NCBI GenBank assembly: GCA_026168455.1
Contig: CM047426.1
Span: 36,848,919-36,912,918 of the forward strand
Source: Theocolax elegans
Lineage: Eukaryota > Arthropoda > Insecta > Hymenoptera > Cerocephalidae
DNA: 64,000 bases
Direction of reading: 5' to 3'
Shown here: positions 15,401 to 30,400 of the stretch, one piece after another
Position numbering within the stretch: the stretch's first letter is position 1
Layout: every line of letters begins with the position of its first letter
Notes under the pieces: generated by a model
Told to the model about the DNA's origin: nothing
Databases searched by the model: none
What the model saw: the letters and a program-made list of their open reading frames with translations, nothing else
Program-made: the position numbers and the translations under genes

Positions 15401-18400
15401 GACATTGAGAATTTAGTCCACATGGCGACGGTATGCAAGGATTGACTATTTCCGGTGGTGTCGAAGCTTTAAACAAATATATGCATTTTATTAAATTATG
15501 TATTCGCAGTTATAAAGCCTTTTAAATCGTTCTTAAACTTACGAATAAACGAGCATGCTATGAATGGATTTCCAGTCATTCCTTGCTTGCAGCTGCAAAT
15601 CGGATTATGATTAACAACTTTACAAGTAGCTCCAATGCCGCAAACACCTGGGCAAGGATCAACACATTTTTGATTATTGCAAGCTTGGTGTTGTGGACAA
15701 TCTGAACTAATGATACATTCAGATCTACACGATGGTGGAGCACCAAGATATCCAGTTACACAAGAACATACACCCTGACCGTTAATTTGTCGACAAAGAC
15801 TGTTTGGGCCACAAGGAGATGGGCTACACGGATTACTTGTTATCTCAGCTGTTTTTGAATAAAAATTTAAATAAAATTAACATCAGTTTATCTAAAAATC
15901 ATTAATTTGCAGAGACTTAAGATATGGATCACTTACTGTTTTGAATTGGGGTACAAATTGTAAATGCGTTTCCGGTCATTCCAGATGGGCAACTGCATAT
16001 GGGGATGTGATTATATACGTTGCAAATGGCATTTTGACCACAAATATTTCGACAAGGATCTACACATTTTTGACGTATACAGGCTTTGTTTATAACGCAA
16101 TCGTTATTTGAGACACATTCTGGACGACAAGCAATGTAAGGATCGCCTTGATATTCGGGTAAACACGAGCAAATACCGTTATTACATTGAGCATTAGAAC
16201 CACATTGTACATTTGAACAGGTATCATCGCTAATAACAGCTGCTAAAATAACAAAAAAGGCTCATTAAAAGTAATTTTAACGAGATTGTATTGTTATGTT
16301 CGAATTAAAAAGTAACGAATAATAACAATTACAGTCCATCTACTTTATGTGAATATAATAATATACTAACTATAAGTTATTAGAAAAATAATTATAAAAA
16401 TTATTGCGAAAAATTTAATATTTTTTTAGAATTTTCATATTGATTATATTATTAGCATTTTAATTTTTTAAATTAATTTTAAACGTATAACAATGAGGTT
16501 GCGGAAGAAGATTACATAAATAAATAATTTATTTTCAGCAGTGTATCTAAGTTAAGAGAATTTAATTATTATTAAATAAATGTTGTTTGTGTGGTTTGTA
16601 AATAAGTATTTGAACTCTTAAAAAATAACCAATTATAATAAATCTCTTACGTCTTTCAGGTTTAACAATGCACATTCTGAATGGATCTCCAGTGTATCCT
16701 TCATTGCATGTGCACGACGGATTATGATTAAACACAGTGCAGGTGGCTAATATACCGCAAGATCCTGGACAAGGATCTTGACATTTTTGCCTTATACAAG
16801 CTAAATTACTAGAGCATTCTGAATTAATAGTGCATTCAGGTTTGCAGTTCGGTGGTGAACCAAGATAATCTTGACGGCACGCGCAAGATGGAATGCCACC
16901 CACATTATGACAGTCTGCATTAGGTCCACAGGGTGTCGGGAAACATGGGTCTACTGGTATAATCGGGTCCGAAGGTGAAGGCGTTGCTGTAAATGTTGAA
17001 ATACGTGATGAAAACGTAGGTGGAAAACGATGATGGCGATACGGATTAATTAGATAGAACTTACGAGGCATAGCAAAACAAACAGTGAACGCATCGCCAG
17101 TATATCCTGGAATGCATGTACAATGAGGAGAGTGATTGATAACTCTGCAATTTGAATTTTGACCACATGCATCTGGACAGGGGTTCGTACATTTTTGATT
17201 TGTGCACACTTGGTTTGAAGAACATTCTGAGCTACTGACACATTCAGGTCTACATGAAGGTGGACTACTAATGTATTCTGGTAAACAAGTGCATACAGCT
17301 ATGTTATTAACAATTCTACATTGACTATTTGGGCCACAGTATGATGTTGAGCAAGGATTATCAGATACTGGGTCTAAAATAAAGAGTGTATGTAGAAAAA
17401 CGAATTTTTTTGTAAATCTATAATTACGCGTTAGATAAAAGCATACCACTTGGTCTTGAAATTTGGCATAATCTATACGGATCGCCCGTGTATCCAGGAT
17501 AACATGAACATACTGCCAAGTGATTTACTACTTGACATTGAGCATTCAATCCGCAAGTGCCAGGGCATGGATCCCTACACTTTAAATTGGTACAAGCAAG
17601 ATTTAATGAACAGTCTGAACTAGTTACACACTCAGGTCTGCATCCTTCGTATGGACTGCCAGTATAACCAGATAGGCACGTACATGCACCTACACCATTA
17701 CGATCGGTACATTTAGCATTTGATCCACAAGGAGAAGGTACGCATGGATTTGCAGATACGATTGGTTCGTCGACTGAAAGGTTAACATGCATTCATAATT
17801 AATATTTTACAGTTAATGTAACTAAAAGTTACGTAATTAGTATTGAATAACTTACGTGGTTTTCTAATACACTGAGTGAAAGGATCGCCAGTATATTGAC
17901 TAGGGCAGTAACACATTGGAACATGGCTAACTGTGCGACATTCCGCATTTGCACCACATGAACCAGGACAAGGGTCACTACACTTATTCCTAATACAGGC
18001 TTGATTGCGTGGACATTCGCTATTGCTAACGCATTCAGGTTTGCAATTAGGAGGTGACCCACTGTACTCTGGCAAACAACTACATGAAGGAGATTCATTT
18101 ACTACTTGACATTGTGCATTTGGACCGCACGGTGACGGTTGGCATGGATTAATAATGACTGGATTTGTGTCCGCTGTATAAAAGTATAATATATTTATTA
18201 CGATTCTAATGTGATTCTAACAATAAGAGACCGAACATATTGAGGATAATTAAATAGCATCTTACGAATTGGATAACATCGAGAAAATGGATCTCCAGTA
18301 AATCTCGATGCGCAATGGCAAATTGGATTATGATTTCTAATTTTGCATATAGCTTCGATACCACAAGCACCAGTACATGGATCTTTACACTTCTGATTGA

Positions 18401-21400
18401 TACAAGCTTGATTTAATGGACAATCCGAACTTAATATGCACTCTGGCCGACACAGTGGTGGATTCCCGATATATCCTTGAACACAAGCACATATTGCTTG
18501 ATTATTAACTGTTCTACATAAACTATTTGGTCCACAAGGTGATGGAGAACATGGTAAAACTGGTGTTGGTTCTAAAAATATATTTATTTAAATCAAGTAC
18601 TACTTATATAGTATTGCAAGTATATACGTATTGTCTTTCTTTAGTATTATGTACCTCGTATTGCAATGCATTGAATGAAAGCATTTCCTTCAAAACCTGT
18701 TGGGCAACTACATATAGGTACATGATTTGTCACAATACATTGCGCGTTAAATGCACATGGTTCTGGACAAGGATTTGTACACTTATTTCGAACACACGCT
18801 TTATCACGAGGACAATCTGTGTTGAGTACACATTCAGGTCTGCATCCAATGTATGGATTACCGAAAAATTCGGGAAGACATGTACAAATTCCATTATTAC
18901 ATCGTGCATTAGATCCGCAGGGATTAGAACTACATGTATCAATTTCTACAGGTTCATCTGCTACAAAATTGGTATACATTATTAAAGTAAATTTAATAAA
19001 ATATCCAAAGTATTACAATTATTTACAGTAAACCAAATCTTACTTTGAATAGGTTGTAATCTACATTGTTCAAAAGGATTTCCTATATATCCATCGCGAC
19101 AGGTACAAGTAGGTACGTGATTAAACACTGAACATATGGCGTCAAATCCGCATGATCCAAGACAAGGATCTTTACACTTTTCTTGTATACAAGCTTTATT
19201 GCTTGGGCAATCAGTGTTAACGGTACACTCTGGCCTACAATTTGGTGGACTACCTATATAATTGGGTGAGCAAATGCAGGCAGCTGTATCTCCAATTTGT
19301 TGACAAATAGAATTAGGTCCACACGGCGAAGGTAAACAAGGATCTCTTTGAGGTTGAGGAACTGATATCGGAACTAAAATAAATTAAAAATAAATGTAAT
19401 TAACTTACAAAATAATTTAAAATTTTCTGTATAAAATGTATAATGACGTTATTCGGATAATAATTTTTATTATTTTTACGTACCGATGTCATAATTACAT
19501 TGTCTAAATGGATCTCCTGTATAACCATTGTTACAAAAACAAATTGGACTATGATTAACGACTTTACAATTTGCGTTTAATCCACATGAGTCTTGACATG
19601 GATCAGAGCATTTTTGATTTACACATGCTCTATTTGTAGGGCATTCTGTACTAACAACACATTCTGGTCTGCAGTTTGGTGGTGACCCCACAAAGTTAGA
19701 GTGGCATGAACATATAGATATTCCGTTGTTTACACGACACTCGCTATTGGGTCCACACGGAGATGGATTGCATGGGTTTACAGGTTCCGATGATTCTTTA
19801 TATAAAAATAGGTATTAATACCAATGTATTATTAATAATTCTATATAAAAAATATTGTTAAGCTTACGGAGTGGCGCTAATATACAGTGACTAAATGGAT
19901 TTCCTGTATATCCATCGATGCAAGTACAAAGAGGGGAGTGATTAAGAACTTGGCACACTGCATTTTGACCGCAACTTCCAGGACATGGATCACTACATTT
20001 ATTTTTCATGCAAGCTAAATTAGCTGGACAATCCGAATTCATTATACATTCCGGTCGGCACCCTTCATAGGGGTTTCCAAAGTAATCAGGTAAACAACTA
20101 CAAGAACCTGCATTTCCTTGTTCTCTGCAAATTGCATTTGCTCCACAAGGTGTTGGTGAGCATGGCTTAGAATTTTCTATTACTGCAGAAATAAACGTAA
20201 ATTAGGTTTTCATAAAAAATACTCAGATCAATTTCAAAGTAGTTTCTCTTACTTGGGTTGGGAGAACATTGTATAAATGGATCTCCTGTAAAACCAGCTT
20301 TACACGAACATATTGCAATGTGATTTAAAGTTTGACAATCTGCATTTGCTCCGCAAGAATCGGAACATGGGGTCTTACACTTCTGATTGATACATGCTAA
20401 TTGATTGGAACAATCATTATTATTTATACATTCTGGCCGACAGTTAGGTGGACTGCCTTGATATCCCGATACACATGAACAAGAAGGCAGTTGATTTATA
20501 ATTTCACACTGAGAATTAGGTCCGCATGGTGTTGGATAACATGGATTTATAGGCTCTTGGGTTACGTCCACTAAAATATAAAATGTTTTTATTTTTTAAG
20601 GAATAAACAGAATATTAAGTTTTACTGTTAATTATGCTTACTCATTGGAGAACAAGAGACAAACGGGTTGCCAACAAATCCTTGTCGACATATGCAAATA
20701 GGATTATGATTTTTAACTAAACACTGTGTATTTAAGCCACATGTACCCGGACAAGGATCACGACATTTGTTATTAACGCAAGCAGACGATTGAGGACAAT
20801 CAGAGCTACCTATACATTCAGGTCGGCAAGTTGGAGGACTTCCTATAAATCCTTCAATACATTTGCAAATTGCTAGGCCATTAACTTCTCGACAATGACT
20901 ATTTTGACCACAAGGTGAAGGAGAACATGGATGAACGACAACAGCTAAGGGAAAATTGTAATAAATTGTAGAGTATTTGGAATAATTAAATTTGTTAGCA
21001 TTTAATATTTACCTTCATAAGGATTGCACGAAATGAAAGCGTTTCCGCTTGTACCTGGAGGACACGTGCAAATAGGCAAATGATTTGTTGTTAAACATTG
21101 GGCATTATAACCACAAGTGCCTATGCACGGATCGACACATTTATTGCGAACGCAGACTTTATCGAGGGTACATTCTTCATTTCCAACACATTCTGGTCTA
21201 CAGCCAATGTATGGGTTACCAGTAAACTCCAATTGACAAGTACAAATTCCATCACGGCAATTTGCATTAGAACCACATGGAGACGGATTACACAAGTCAG
21301 ACTGAATTGATTCAGGAACTACAATAAGTATGAATACTATAGTACTTATAGTATTGGGTAATATAAATTAAACAAAAATTTACTGCATTTTCTTACGAGT

Positions 21401-24400
21401 AGATGGCGTTAGCCGACACATAGTAAATGGATCTCCTGTATATCCTTCTGAGCAAATACACGATGGAACGTGATTAAAAACTCTACAAATTGCTTCAAAT
21501 CCACAAGATCCTGGGCAAGGATCGAAGCATTTATTACGTATACAAGCTAAGTTACTTGGGCAATCAGTATTAATTGTACACTCAGGTCGGCAGTTTGGAG
21601 CAGTTCCAACGTAATTTTGTTTGCACGTGCACACTGCATTGCCATCAATATTGCGACACTCAGAATAGGGACCACACGGTGATGGTACACATGGTTCAAA
21701 TGAAGTTGGATTTACTTGCATTTCTAAAATATACATTATTTTTATCATTAACATTTTTAGTAAATTTAAAAATGTTATTAGCTATTGGACCACTAACCAT
21801 AAGGAAAACATGCTGTGAACGGATCTCCAGAATATCCATTAGAACAAGTGCAAATGGGACTGTGGTGGATGACTTTGCAGCTTGCATTTATACCACAAAC
21901 ATTGCTGCACGGATTATTACATTTTTGACTAATACAAGCTTTATCTAATGGACATTCTAGATTGATTGTACATTCTGGTCTGCAACCAGGAGGTACTCCT
22001 ACGTATTCTGGTTTGCAAGAACACACAGCTTGTCCATTGTTCACACGACAATCGCTATTAGGTCCACATGGGTTGAGACTACAAGGATCTCTTAAAACTG
22101 ATATTGGTTCTGCATGAACAAAATAAAGTTTAATGATATAAATTGATATTGCTTTAATATACTGCAATCAATTTAAAACTTTAATTTACCTTGAATATCT
22201 GCCCGACAGAAGGTGAAAGGATCTCCCGTATATCTGGGCAGACATGTGCATGATGGGAAGTGATTCACTACTTGACAAATAGCGTTCTGACCACAAATAC
22301 CGGGGCAAGGATCTTTACATTTGTTTCGGATACAAGCAAGATTTGCTGGACAATCAGAGCTACTTGAACATTCCGGACGACAACCTTCATAGGGATTACC
22401 TATGTAGTCCGTTATGCAAGTGCATGACCCTGCCCCGTTTTGTTCTTTGCAAATCGCATTTGCTCCACAAGGTGATGGTACGCAAGGTGAAGAAAGTTCA
22501 GGTGGTGTTATTGCTAAAAGGTGATTAATACACATAAATTCTTTGTTCGCTGTTCAATACTCAACTAAAATGGGTTAAATATTTTTAAATAATGAATTCT
22601 TACGTGCTGGATAACATTGAGTAAATGGATCGCCTGTATACGATGGAATACATGTGCACATTGGTGTATGACTAACTACATTACATTCTGCGTTTGTGCC
22701 ACAAGAACCTGGACAAGGATCTATGCATCTGCGATTTTTGCAGGCTAAATTAAAGGCACAGTCGCTGTTACTGATACACTCTGCTCGACAGTTTGGCGGT
22801 TGACCCTTAAATTCAGGTAAACATGAACATGACGCCTGATTATTAACTTCTCGACAGATAGAATTTAATCCACAAGGTGATGGTTGACAAGGATTATTGA
22901 CAGGGATGTCTGAAATAGCTGTAAGGATTTTATACGTGATCAAATTTATTAAATCTATTCAAAAATTTGGTAATTAATGTAATTGACACTAGAATTACAT
23001 ATCGTTTAATTGTATTAAGATAACTAAGATATATGTATCAAATAATAATTTTAGTCAATATCTCAGAAACACAGTCTTTTTCGCATTTGTGTATGCAAAT
23101 TCGACATCTCTTTTGCGAAACTCTCTAATACGTTTAACAGCAACTGAAAGTCTTAAAAAACATCGAAATTTCAATGGAAAAATATTCCGGCTTTGAACCG
23201 AGGATTCTATAAAATGTATATATAATCTTCTTAAATTTCACAAATTTAAACATTTTTTCAACGTTTTTTTAATTCTATAGACGATAAATTTTAACAATCT
23301 TAAATCGTACGTCATTATTATAATCAATCATTTCCCATCATTAATTGCTTTCGAAGATAGTGAACATTAAAGGAAAAAGTCTAAAATTATTTTTAAATTA
23401 TTTTAAACATGTCATACGTTTTTAAGTAATTGTTGTTATCCATTTGTACAAAAAGAGTTTAATAATTAATATGACATTTAAGAGAAATCGAAATCATAGA
23501 ATACATTAAAAGGATATTAAAGTTAAACGCACATTGTGTCTTTAAAATAAATAAATAAAATCACTTATTTTTATTTATGCTGCGGATTAAATATTTTAAA
23601 ATACTCTATATAAAGAATGAATAATTGAACTTACTCACGTCAAACTTTAGAAATTATTAAATTATGTTTCTTTGAAAAATATAAAATACCAAGATTATGA
23701 ATACATTAAAATATTTAATTAATACTTTGAGTTTTCTACTTAAAGTTTGCGATAACTCGATTGATATGATTGTAGAAGTTATTAAAAAAATTATAAGCAA
23801 TTTATTTTCGCGTCAGTAAATTAAAAGTGGTTTAAAACAACTAACTGACACTAGAAATATTTAAACCTCTTTTAAATTATGTGATAATGAACATTTTTTA
23901 GATTTCCTAATTTTTTATCTACACATTGAAATTCTAGTCGAACTTTGAATTTTGATAAAAATCTTACGTATTAATATGCATCTGGTAAATGGATCTCCTG
24001 TGTAACCCTGTGGACAACTACAAATTGGACTATGGTTGATAACTTGACATTGTGATCCTACACCACAAGTACCGGGGCATGGGTTCATACACTTTTGACT
24101 AGTACAAACTTCATTTTTATTACAATCAGTGCTACGTAAGCATTCAGGCCTACAAGTTGGTGGGGTTCCTTTGTATCCAGGAACACACGAACATACGGCT
24201 TGATTATTTACTGGCCGACATACACTATTTGGTCCACAAGGAGACAGTGCACATGGTTCAGTAATAACGGGATCTAGTTGATAATATTAAAATATTAATT
24301 TTTTAAAACCTTAATAAGGAGATGTCGGACTCAAAAATTTATTTTTATAAACAAAAGAATGAATATTTAAAAAGTCCTGTTCACCAGCCCCGCAGGCATA

Positions 24401-27400
24401 GAATCAACAATAAACCCAAATTTTTTCAGATTTTTAAATCGATATTTCAATTATGATGTTTGGGTTGAAAATTTGCCTTTATTCACTAATAATTACTGAC
24501 CCAAAATTATTTATACAATTATTATAAAAAAAATTATTTTTTCTTAAAAAATCAATCCTTTATGCCCTTCCTTATGAATTTTTTTAAGATTTTTAATTAA
24601 CTGTTTTAGATATAATTGGTGGGTTAAAATGTGTAGATCCCTGCAATTTGGATCCGACATCCCCTTAATATTAATATAATATAGACATAGTTATAATGAA
24701 CGATAAAAATGTTACACACCTCTAACAGGACTGCATGAAATAAATGCGTTACCAGTAGTTTTAGGTGGACAAATACACATAGGTACATGATTGAAGACAT
24801 TACATTCTGCGAACTGACCACAAACACCTATACAAGGATCTCTACATTTATTGTTGATGCAAGCTTTATTAAAATCGCAGTCTGAATTTAGTACACATTC
24901 AGGTCGACATTCAATTAAAGGATCACCCTGATACTCTGGACGACAAGTGCAAAGACCATTGTTGCATTCAGCATTTCTGCCGCAAGGCGATGGATTGCAA
25001 GGGTTACTTGGAATGTTAACTATAAAAACGTATTTATTACACAATAGCACAACTTTACAGTACAATCATACCAATAAAATACTGAATCTTACCCTGAGGT
25101 GGTTTATAAAGACAATTAACAAATGGGTCTCCAGTATAACCGGGCGAGCACAAACAAGTTGGAATATGATTTACAACTCTACAGTCAGCGCCAAAGCCAC
25201 AAGATCCCGGACAAGGATCTTGACATCGTTGATTAATACAAGCTTGATTACTTAAACAGTCAGAATGTATTGTGCACTCTGGTCTACAATTTGGAGGATT
25301 TCCAATGTATGGAGATAAACAAGAACAAGATGGGAAACCCCCATTATTTCGGCATTCTGAATAAGGACCGCATGGTGAAGGAACACACGGATTAACATTT
25401 TCTACTATTGATGGATCAGAGACTGCAAAAAAGAAATATTTTAAAAATGGTCTTTAAACTTTAATATTTAAATAATAATGTTTCTTACTCGGTGTTGGAA
25501 AACATGCAGTAAATGGGTCTCCAGTAAAACCCTCCCTACATGTACAATATGGACTATGATTATTAACAACACAATTGGTATTTTTTCCACAGGGAGCTGG
25601 ACATGGGTTAACACATTTCTGATTTATGCAAGCCTTGTTCGAGGCACATTCTGAACTGACCGTACACTCTGGACGACATCCAGGTGGAGTGCCAAGATAA
25701 CCAGATAAACAAGAACATACAGATTGACCATTGATTACTCGACAAATACTGTTAGGGCCACATGGAGATGGTCTACAAGGCGCAGGTACATCTACAACTA
25801 TATTTTAAGTCATTTAATTTTCATTTTTTAACCATAAATGATTTTAAATACAGTATATCTTTTTAAAAATTCGTGATTTCAAAACATTTAATAACTGCGT
25901 TTTAAGTCTTTGTAATTGTACTAGTTTTGAAAAGTTTAATCAAATTAATTACCAGGATCCATTTTAATACGATCGCAATATCTGAAGGGATCACCGGTAT
26001 AGCCAGTAATACAAATACACAAAGGTAGGTGGTTTACTACTTGACACTCAGTATTTAATCCACAACTTCCTGGACAAGGATCTTTGCACTTATTACGTAT
26101 ACAAGCAAGATTTGCAGTACAATCAGTATTCACTATACATTCTGGTCGACAGCCTTCATATGGATTACCAATATAATCTTGCATACAAGTGCAAGATCCT
26201 ACATTATTTTGTTGCTTGCAAATAGCATTGCTACCACATGGTGATGGTACGCAAGGATTTATAATATCTGGTAGGTAGCTCATAGCTAATAAAAGAAAAC
26301 ATTTAATTAATTATTACATTAAATCATTAGGTCATTGTTCTGTCTTAAACAAATGATCTTACTTGGTTTTATGGCACATTGGGTAAATGGATCTCCAGTG
26401 TATCCACTAGGACAAATACACATGGGCGTATGGCTTACAACGCGACACTCAGCGTTTACACCACACGAACCTTCACATGGGTCTCTACATTTTTTATTTA
26501 TGCATGCTAAATTGTTTGAACATTCGTTATTACCAACGCATTCTGGCTTGCAATTTGGCGGCAACCCAATGTAATCCGACATACAAGAACAAGACGGTTG
26601 ATTATTTATTTCTTTACATATAGAATTCGGACCACAAGGTGAAGGAATGCAAGGATTATCAATAGGATCTTGAATTACTTGAACTATGGAAATATAATAT
26701 TATATTAATAAATAGGCATTTAGAGAATATGGTTTTAAAGATAAAGTTTTCTTACTCAATTGACAAACGGTAAATGGATCTCCCGTATGTTCTGGCAAGC
26801 AAGAACATATAGGATTGTGATTGATAACTTGACATTGTGCTCTTATTCCACAAGTACCGACACAAGGATCAATGCATTTCTGATTACTACAAGCAAGATT
26901 ACGTGAACATTCTGTACTTTGAATACATTCCGGTCTGCAAGATGGTGGACTACCCAGATATCCACTTATGCAACTACATACGGCTTGTTGATTTACTTCT
27001 CTACATATGCTGTTAGGTCCACAAGGTGTTGGATTGCAGGGATTGGTAATAATCGGTTCTGTTCGGTGAATATTTAGATACACATATTAGAAAATAGAGT
27101 TCCTATATAATTATTTTATTAAATAAGATCATTTATCCATACCATTTTGAAAACAAGCAACGAATGCATTGCCTTTCATTCCCTCTGGACAAGTGCAAAT
27201 GGGAATGTGATTATAAACGTTGCATAAAGCAGACGATCCACAAGTTCCAGGACAGGGGTCGATGCATTTGTAATTACTGCAGGCTTTGTTTGGGGCGCAA
27301 TCGGTATTAAGAACACATTCTGGACGACAACCTATGTAAGGATCCCCATGATACTGGGGCAAACAATTGCATACCCCATTATTGCAAATTGCGTTTGATC

Positions 27401-30400
27401 CGCAAGGCGATGGATTGCAAGGATCTGTATGTTCTGCAATAATTGATCGATTTGTTTTAGCATCTCTCACGATCCTGTTACAAAAAAATTAATAATTGAT
27501 AACAAAGGAATTGCTTACGTGTCTCGATAGGCAGAGGTGTTGGTCGACATGAAGTAAAAGGATCACCAGTGAACGAAGGTGGACATGTGCATACTGGTAT
27601 ATGATTAATACAAATACAAGTGGCTCCCAAGCCACACGAACCAGGACACGGATCCCTACACCTTTCATTCATACATGCTTGATTGCTAGGACAATCAGCG
27701 TGTATGATACATTCTGGTCGACAAGCGGGTGGATTTCCTATGTAATTTTGTAAACATGAACAAGAAGCCAATGACCCTACTCTACGGCACTCCGCGTAAG
27801 GTCCACAGGGAGAAGGAATACAAGGATCTATTTCAACTGGGACTTCTGAAAAATAGTTAATGGTGACGTTATGACTGCAGAAATCGATCGATCAAATTGC
27901 ACTAAAAACAATTATGTCCTTACTGTTTATAAAGAAACATGTAGAGAAAGGATCGCCAGTATAGTCGTTTTTGCAAGAACAAATAGGGCTATGATTAATG
28001 ACTCTGCAAATAGTATTTAGCCCACAACGATTAGTGCAAGGATCGGTGCACTTCTGATTGATGCATGCTCGATTTAAAGGACATTCGGAATTCAAAACAC
28101 ATTCCGGTCGACAATTAGGTGGACTTCCTTGGTACGTCGGTCTACACGAACACACGCCTTGACCATTAACAACGCGACAATCAGCATTGGGCCCACAAAT
28201 TGAGGGGTTGCATGGGTCGGGTATGTCGTTTACTGGAATATCGAAATGTGTTTTAATTGTTGTCATTTTATCTTGTAAATTTTATCGATACTCAAACTTA
28301 TTGAAAATTACAAATTAATAATATACTTAACATTTTCTTTAAATCCTTATCCTTTACGATATTAATTTCCTCGATCCATTTAAGCACTAACTAAATATAC
28401 GGCACATTTTCAGTCTTAAAAGCAGTTAATGTAGCTTGCAATAATTATTGCAAAGCCGTTAAAATATTAATATATTACGTTGCTTATTTTTTGAAATACT
28501 GTATATTTTGTATGGGTGTTAGACATTTATTAGAACTAATTTTAAATCGTACCTTTGGTTGTTAGCTCATTGTGCAGTTTGCGAATTAAAAAATAATATC
28601 GAACACAGCGTTTGTAATACAAAAGATAAAGCGCAACAAATCCGAAGCACAACTCAGGGCAACGTTTAAATCTTGCGTATTATCAAAGCGCTGATAGAGC
28701 TAATTATCTTTTTAATCCACAATTGGATATCACAGAATTTGTCATTAGTGTGGTGTCGGTTATTGGACTGGGTGCGGTCTATGTAAATTATTTAATAATT
28801 TTATACTTTTAGGTGACTCAGTGCTTTAACGAATGTGTTAATAAAAAAATGAATGAGAGGCATGAGCGTACATTAAAAATGCGTTAACCATCTGTCGGTA
28901 TTCCGTTGGTGTAATATGGGCAAGCGGGATCATGATCGCATATTTGCTCGTTAAAAAGAGACATTCTCATAATAATGAGACGCATGGGCAAGCTTAGGCT
29001 CGGGAATGAATGATTAAATCGGTAGACTAGGTATCGTTTGGTGTATCGGTAAAGCCAAGGAATGGTTATGCATGGTACTATCGGCTGCAAGGCGAATTAT
29101 GGATGAACAATAACAAATTGGTGCTTGGCGGTGTACGTAGTGTTGCGCAATATTCATTATAAGACTTACTGGGTGGCGCCTGGTAGGGTCGGCAATAGGT
29201 GAACGGATCGCCGGTAAATCCGGTTGGGCAAGAGCAACTGGGCAAGTGATTAATCACTTGGCAATCGGCGTTTCGGCCGCAAGTTCCGGGACAGGGGTTC
29301 TGGCATTTCATACGTATACAGGCCAGATTTGATACGCAATCGGAACTGAGGGTACACTCGGGTCGACATCCTTCGTATGGATTTCCATAATAATCAGCCA
29401 AACATTGGCAAGAACCCACACCGTTTTGCTCTTTGCATACGGCGTTTGATCCGCATGGGGATGGTATACAAGGCTTAAGAACCTCGACGGGGACGTTTGG
29501 CGCTAAAAAGGTTACAATAAACATGGTAAAGTACATTTCTAAATTGTAAAATTGCTAAACAATATATTTATAGATAATTATACATTTCTTTGGTGACTAG
29601 TTTTATAATACAGATACAATAATTTTTTGAACACAAAATAAAATATTTTTGTACAAATTTACACGCAGCTACGCAATGATATGCTGAACTGGTAAATTTT
29701 ATAACAGAAATATTTTATTAAAATGTTAAATAAATATTTTTTAAACGTTGAAAAGTACGCAAGTATTGAATAATGTGTAGAATAATCTTACGTTTCTTAA
29801 AAGTACACATAGTGAATGGGTCTCCTGTATAACCCTCAAGACACACGCACATCGGCGAATGACTCACAACGTGACATACGGCATTGGTGCCACAAGACCC
29901 AATACAAGGATCTTTGCATTTTTGATTGATACACGCTTGATGAGTCGGGCACTCGGCATTATTGACGCACTCTGGTCTACAATTTGGTGGTGTGCCTACG
30001 TAGCCTGGTAAACATACGCACGAAGGTTGCCCATTTGCCGCTTGATAAAGGGCATTAGAGCCGCATTCACACGATGGACAAATGTTTTCGGTTTCTGGAT
30101 CGGATTCTGGTTTTAATAAATATTGTACATTAGGTTTCGCTTATTTTACTTAGGAATGCTTATGCGATTGATCAGGTTGCGTTTAAGAACGTTATTATAT
30201 TTACTAATGTTAACAATGTTTAATACTGTAAATATTTTTTTTGACACTTTGGGAAATGCGTCTTGAAGGCTGACCTGATCAATGAAAATTAATAATTAAG
30301 GTAATATATATATATATATATATATATTCTCACGTTTCTGAGGTTCGCATCGAGTGAAAGGACTACCAATATAACCAATGGGGCAACTACACACGGGATT

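Noticed and set aside
28884..29090. 68-codon frame in an intron
   Set aside because: It has no Cys spacing, no splice sites in the right phase and no similarity to modules.
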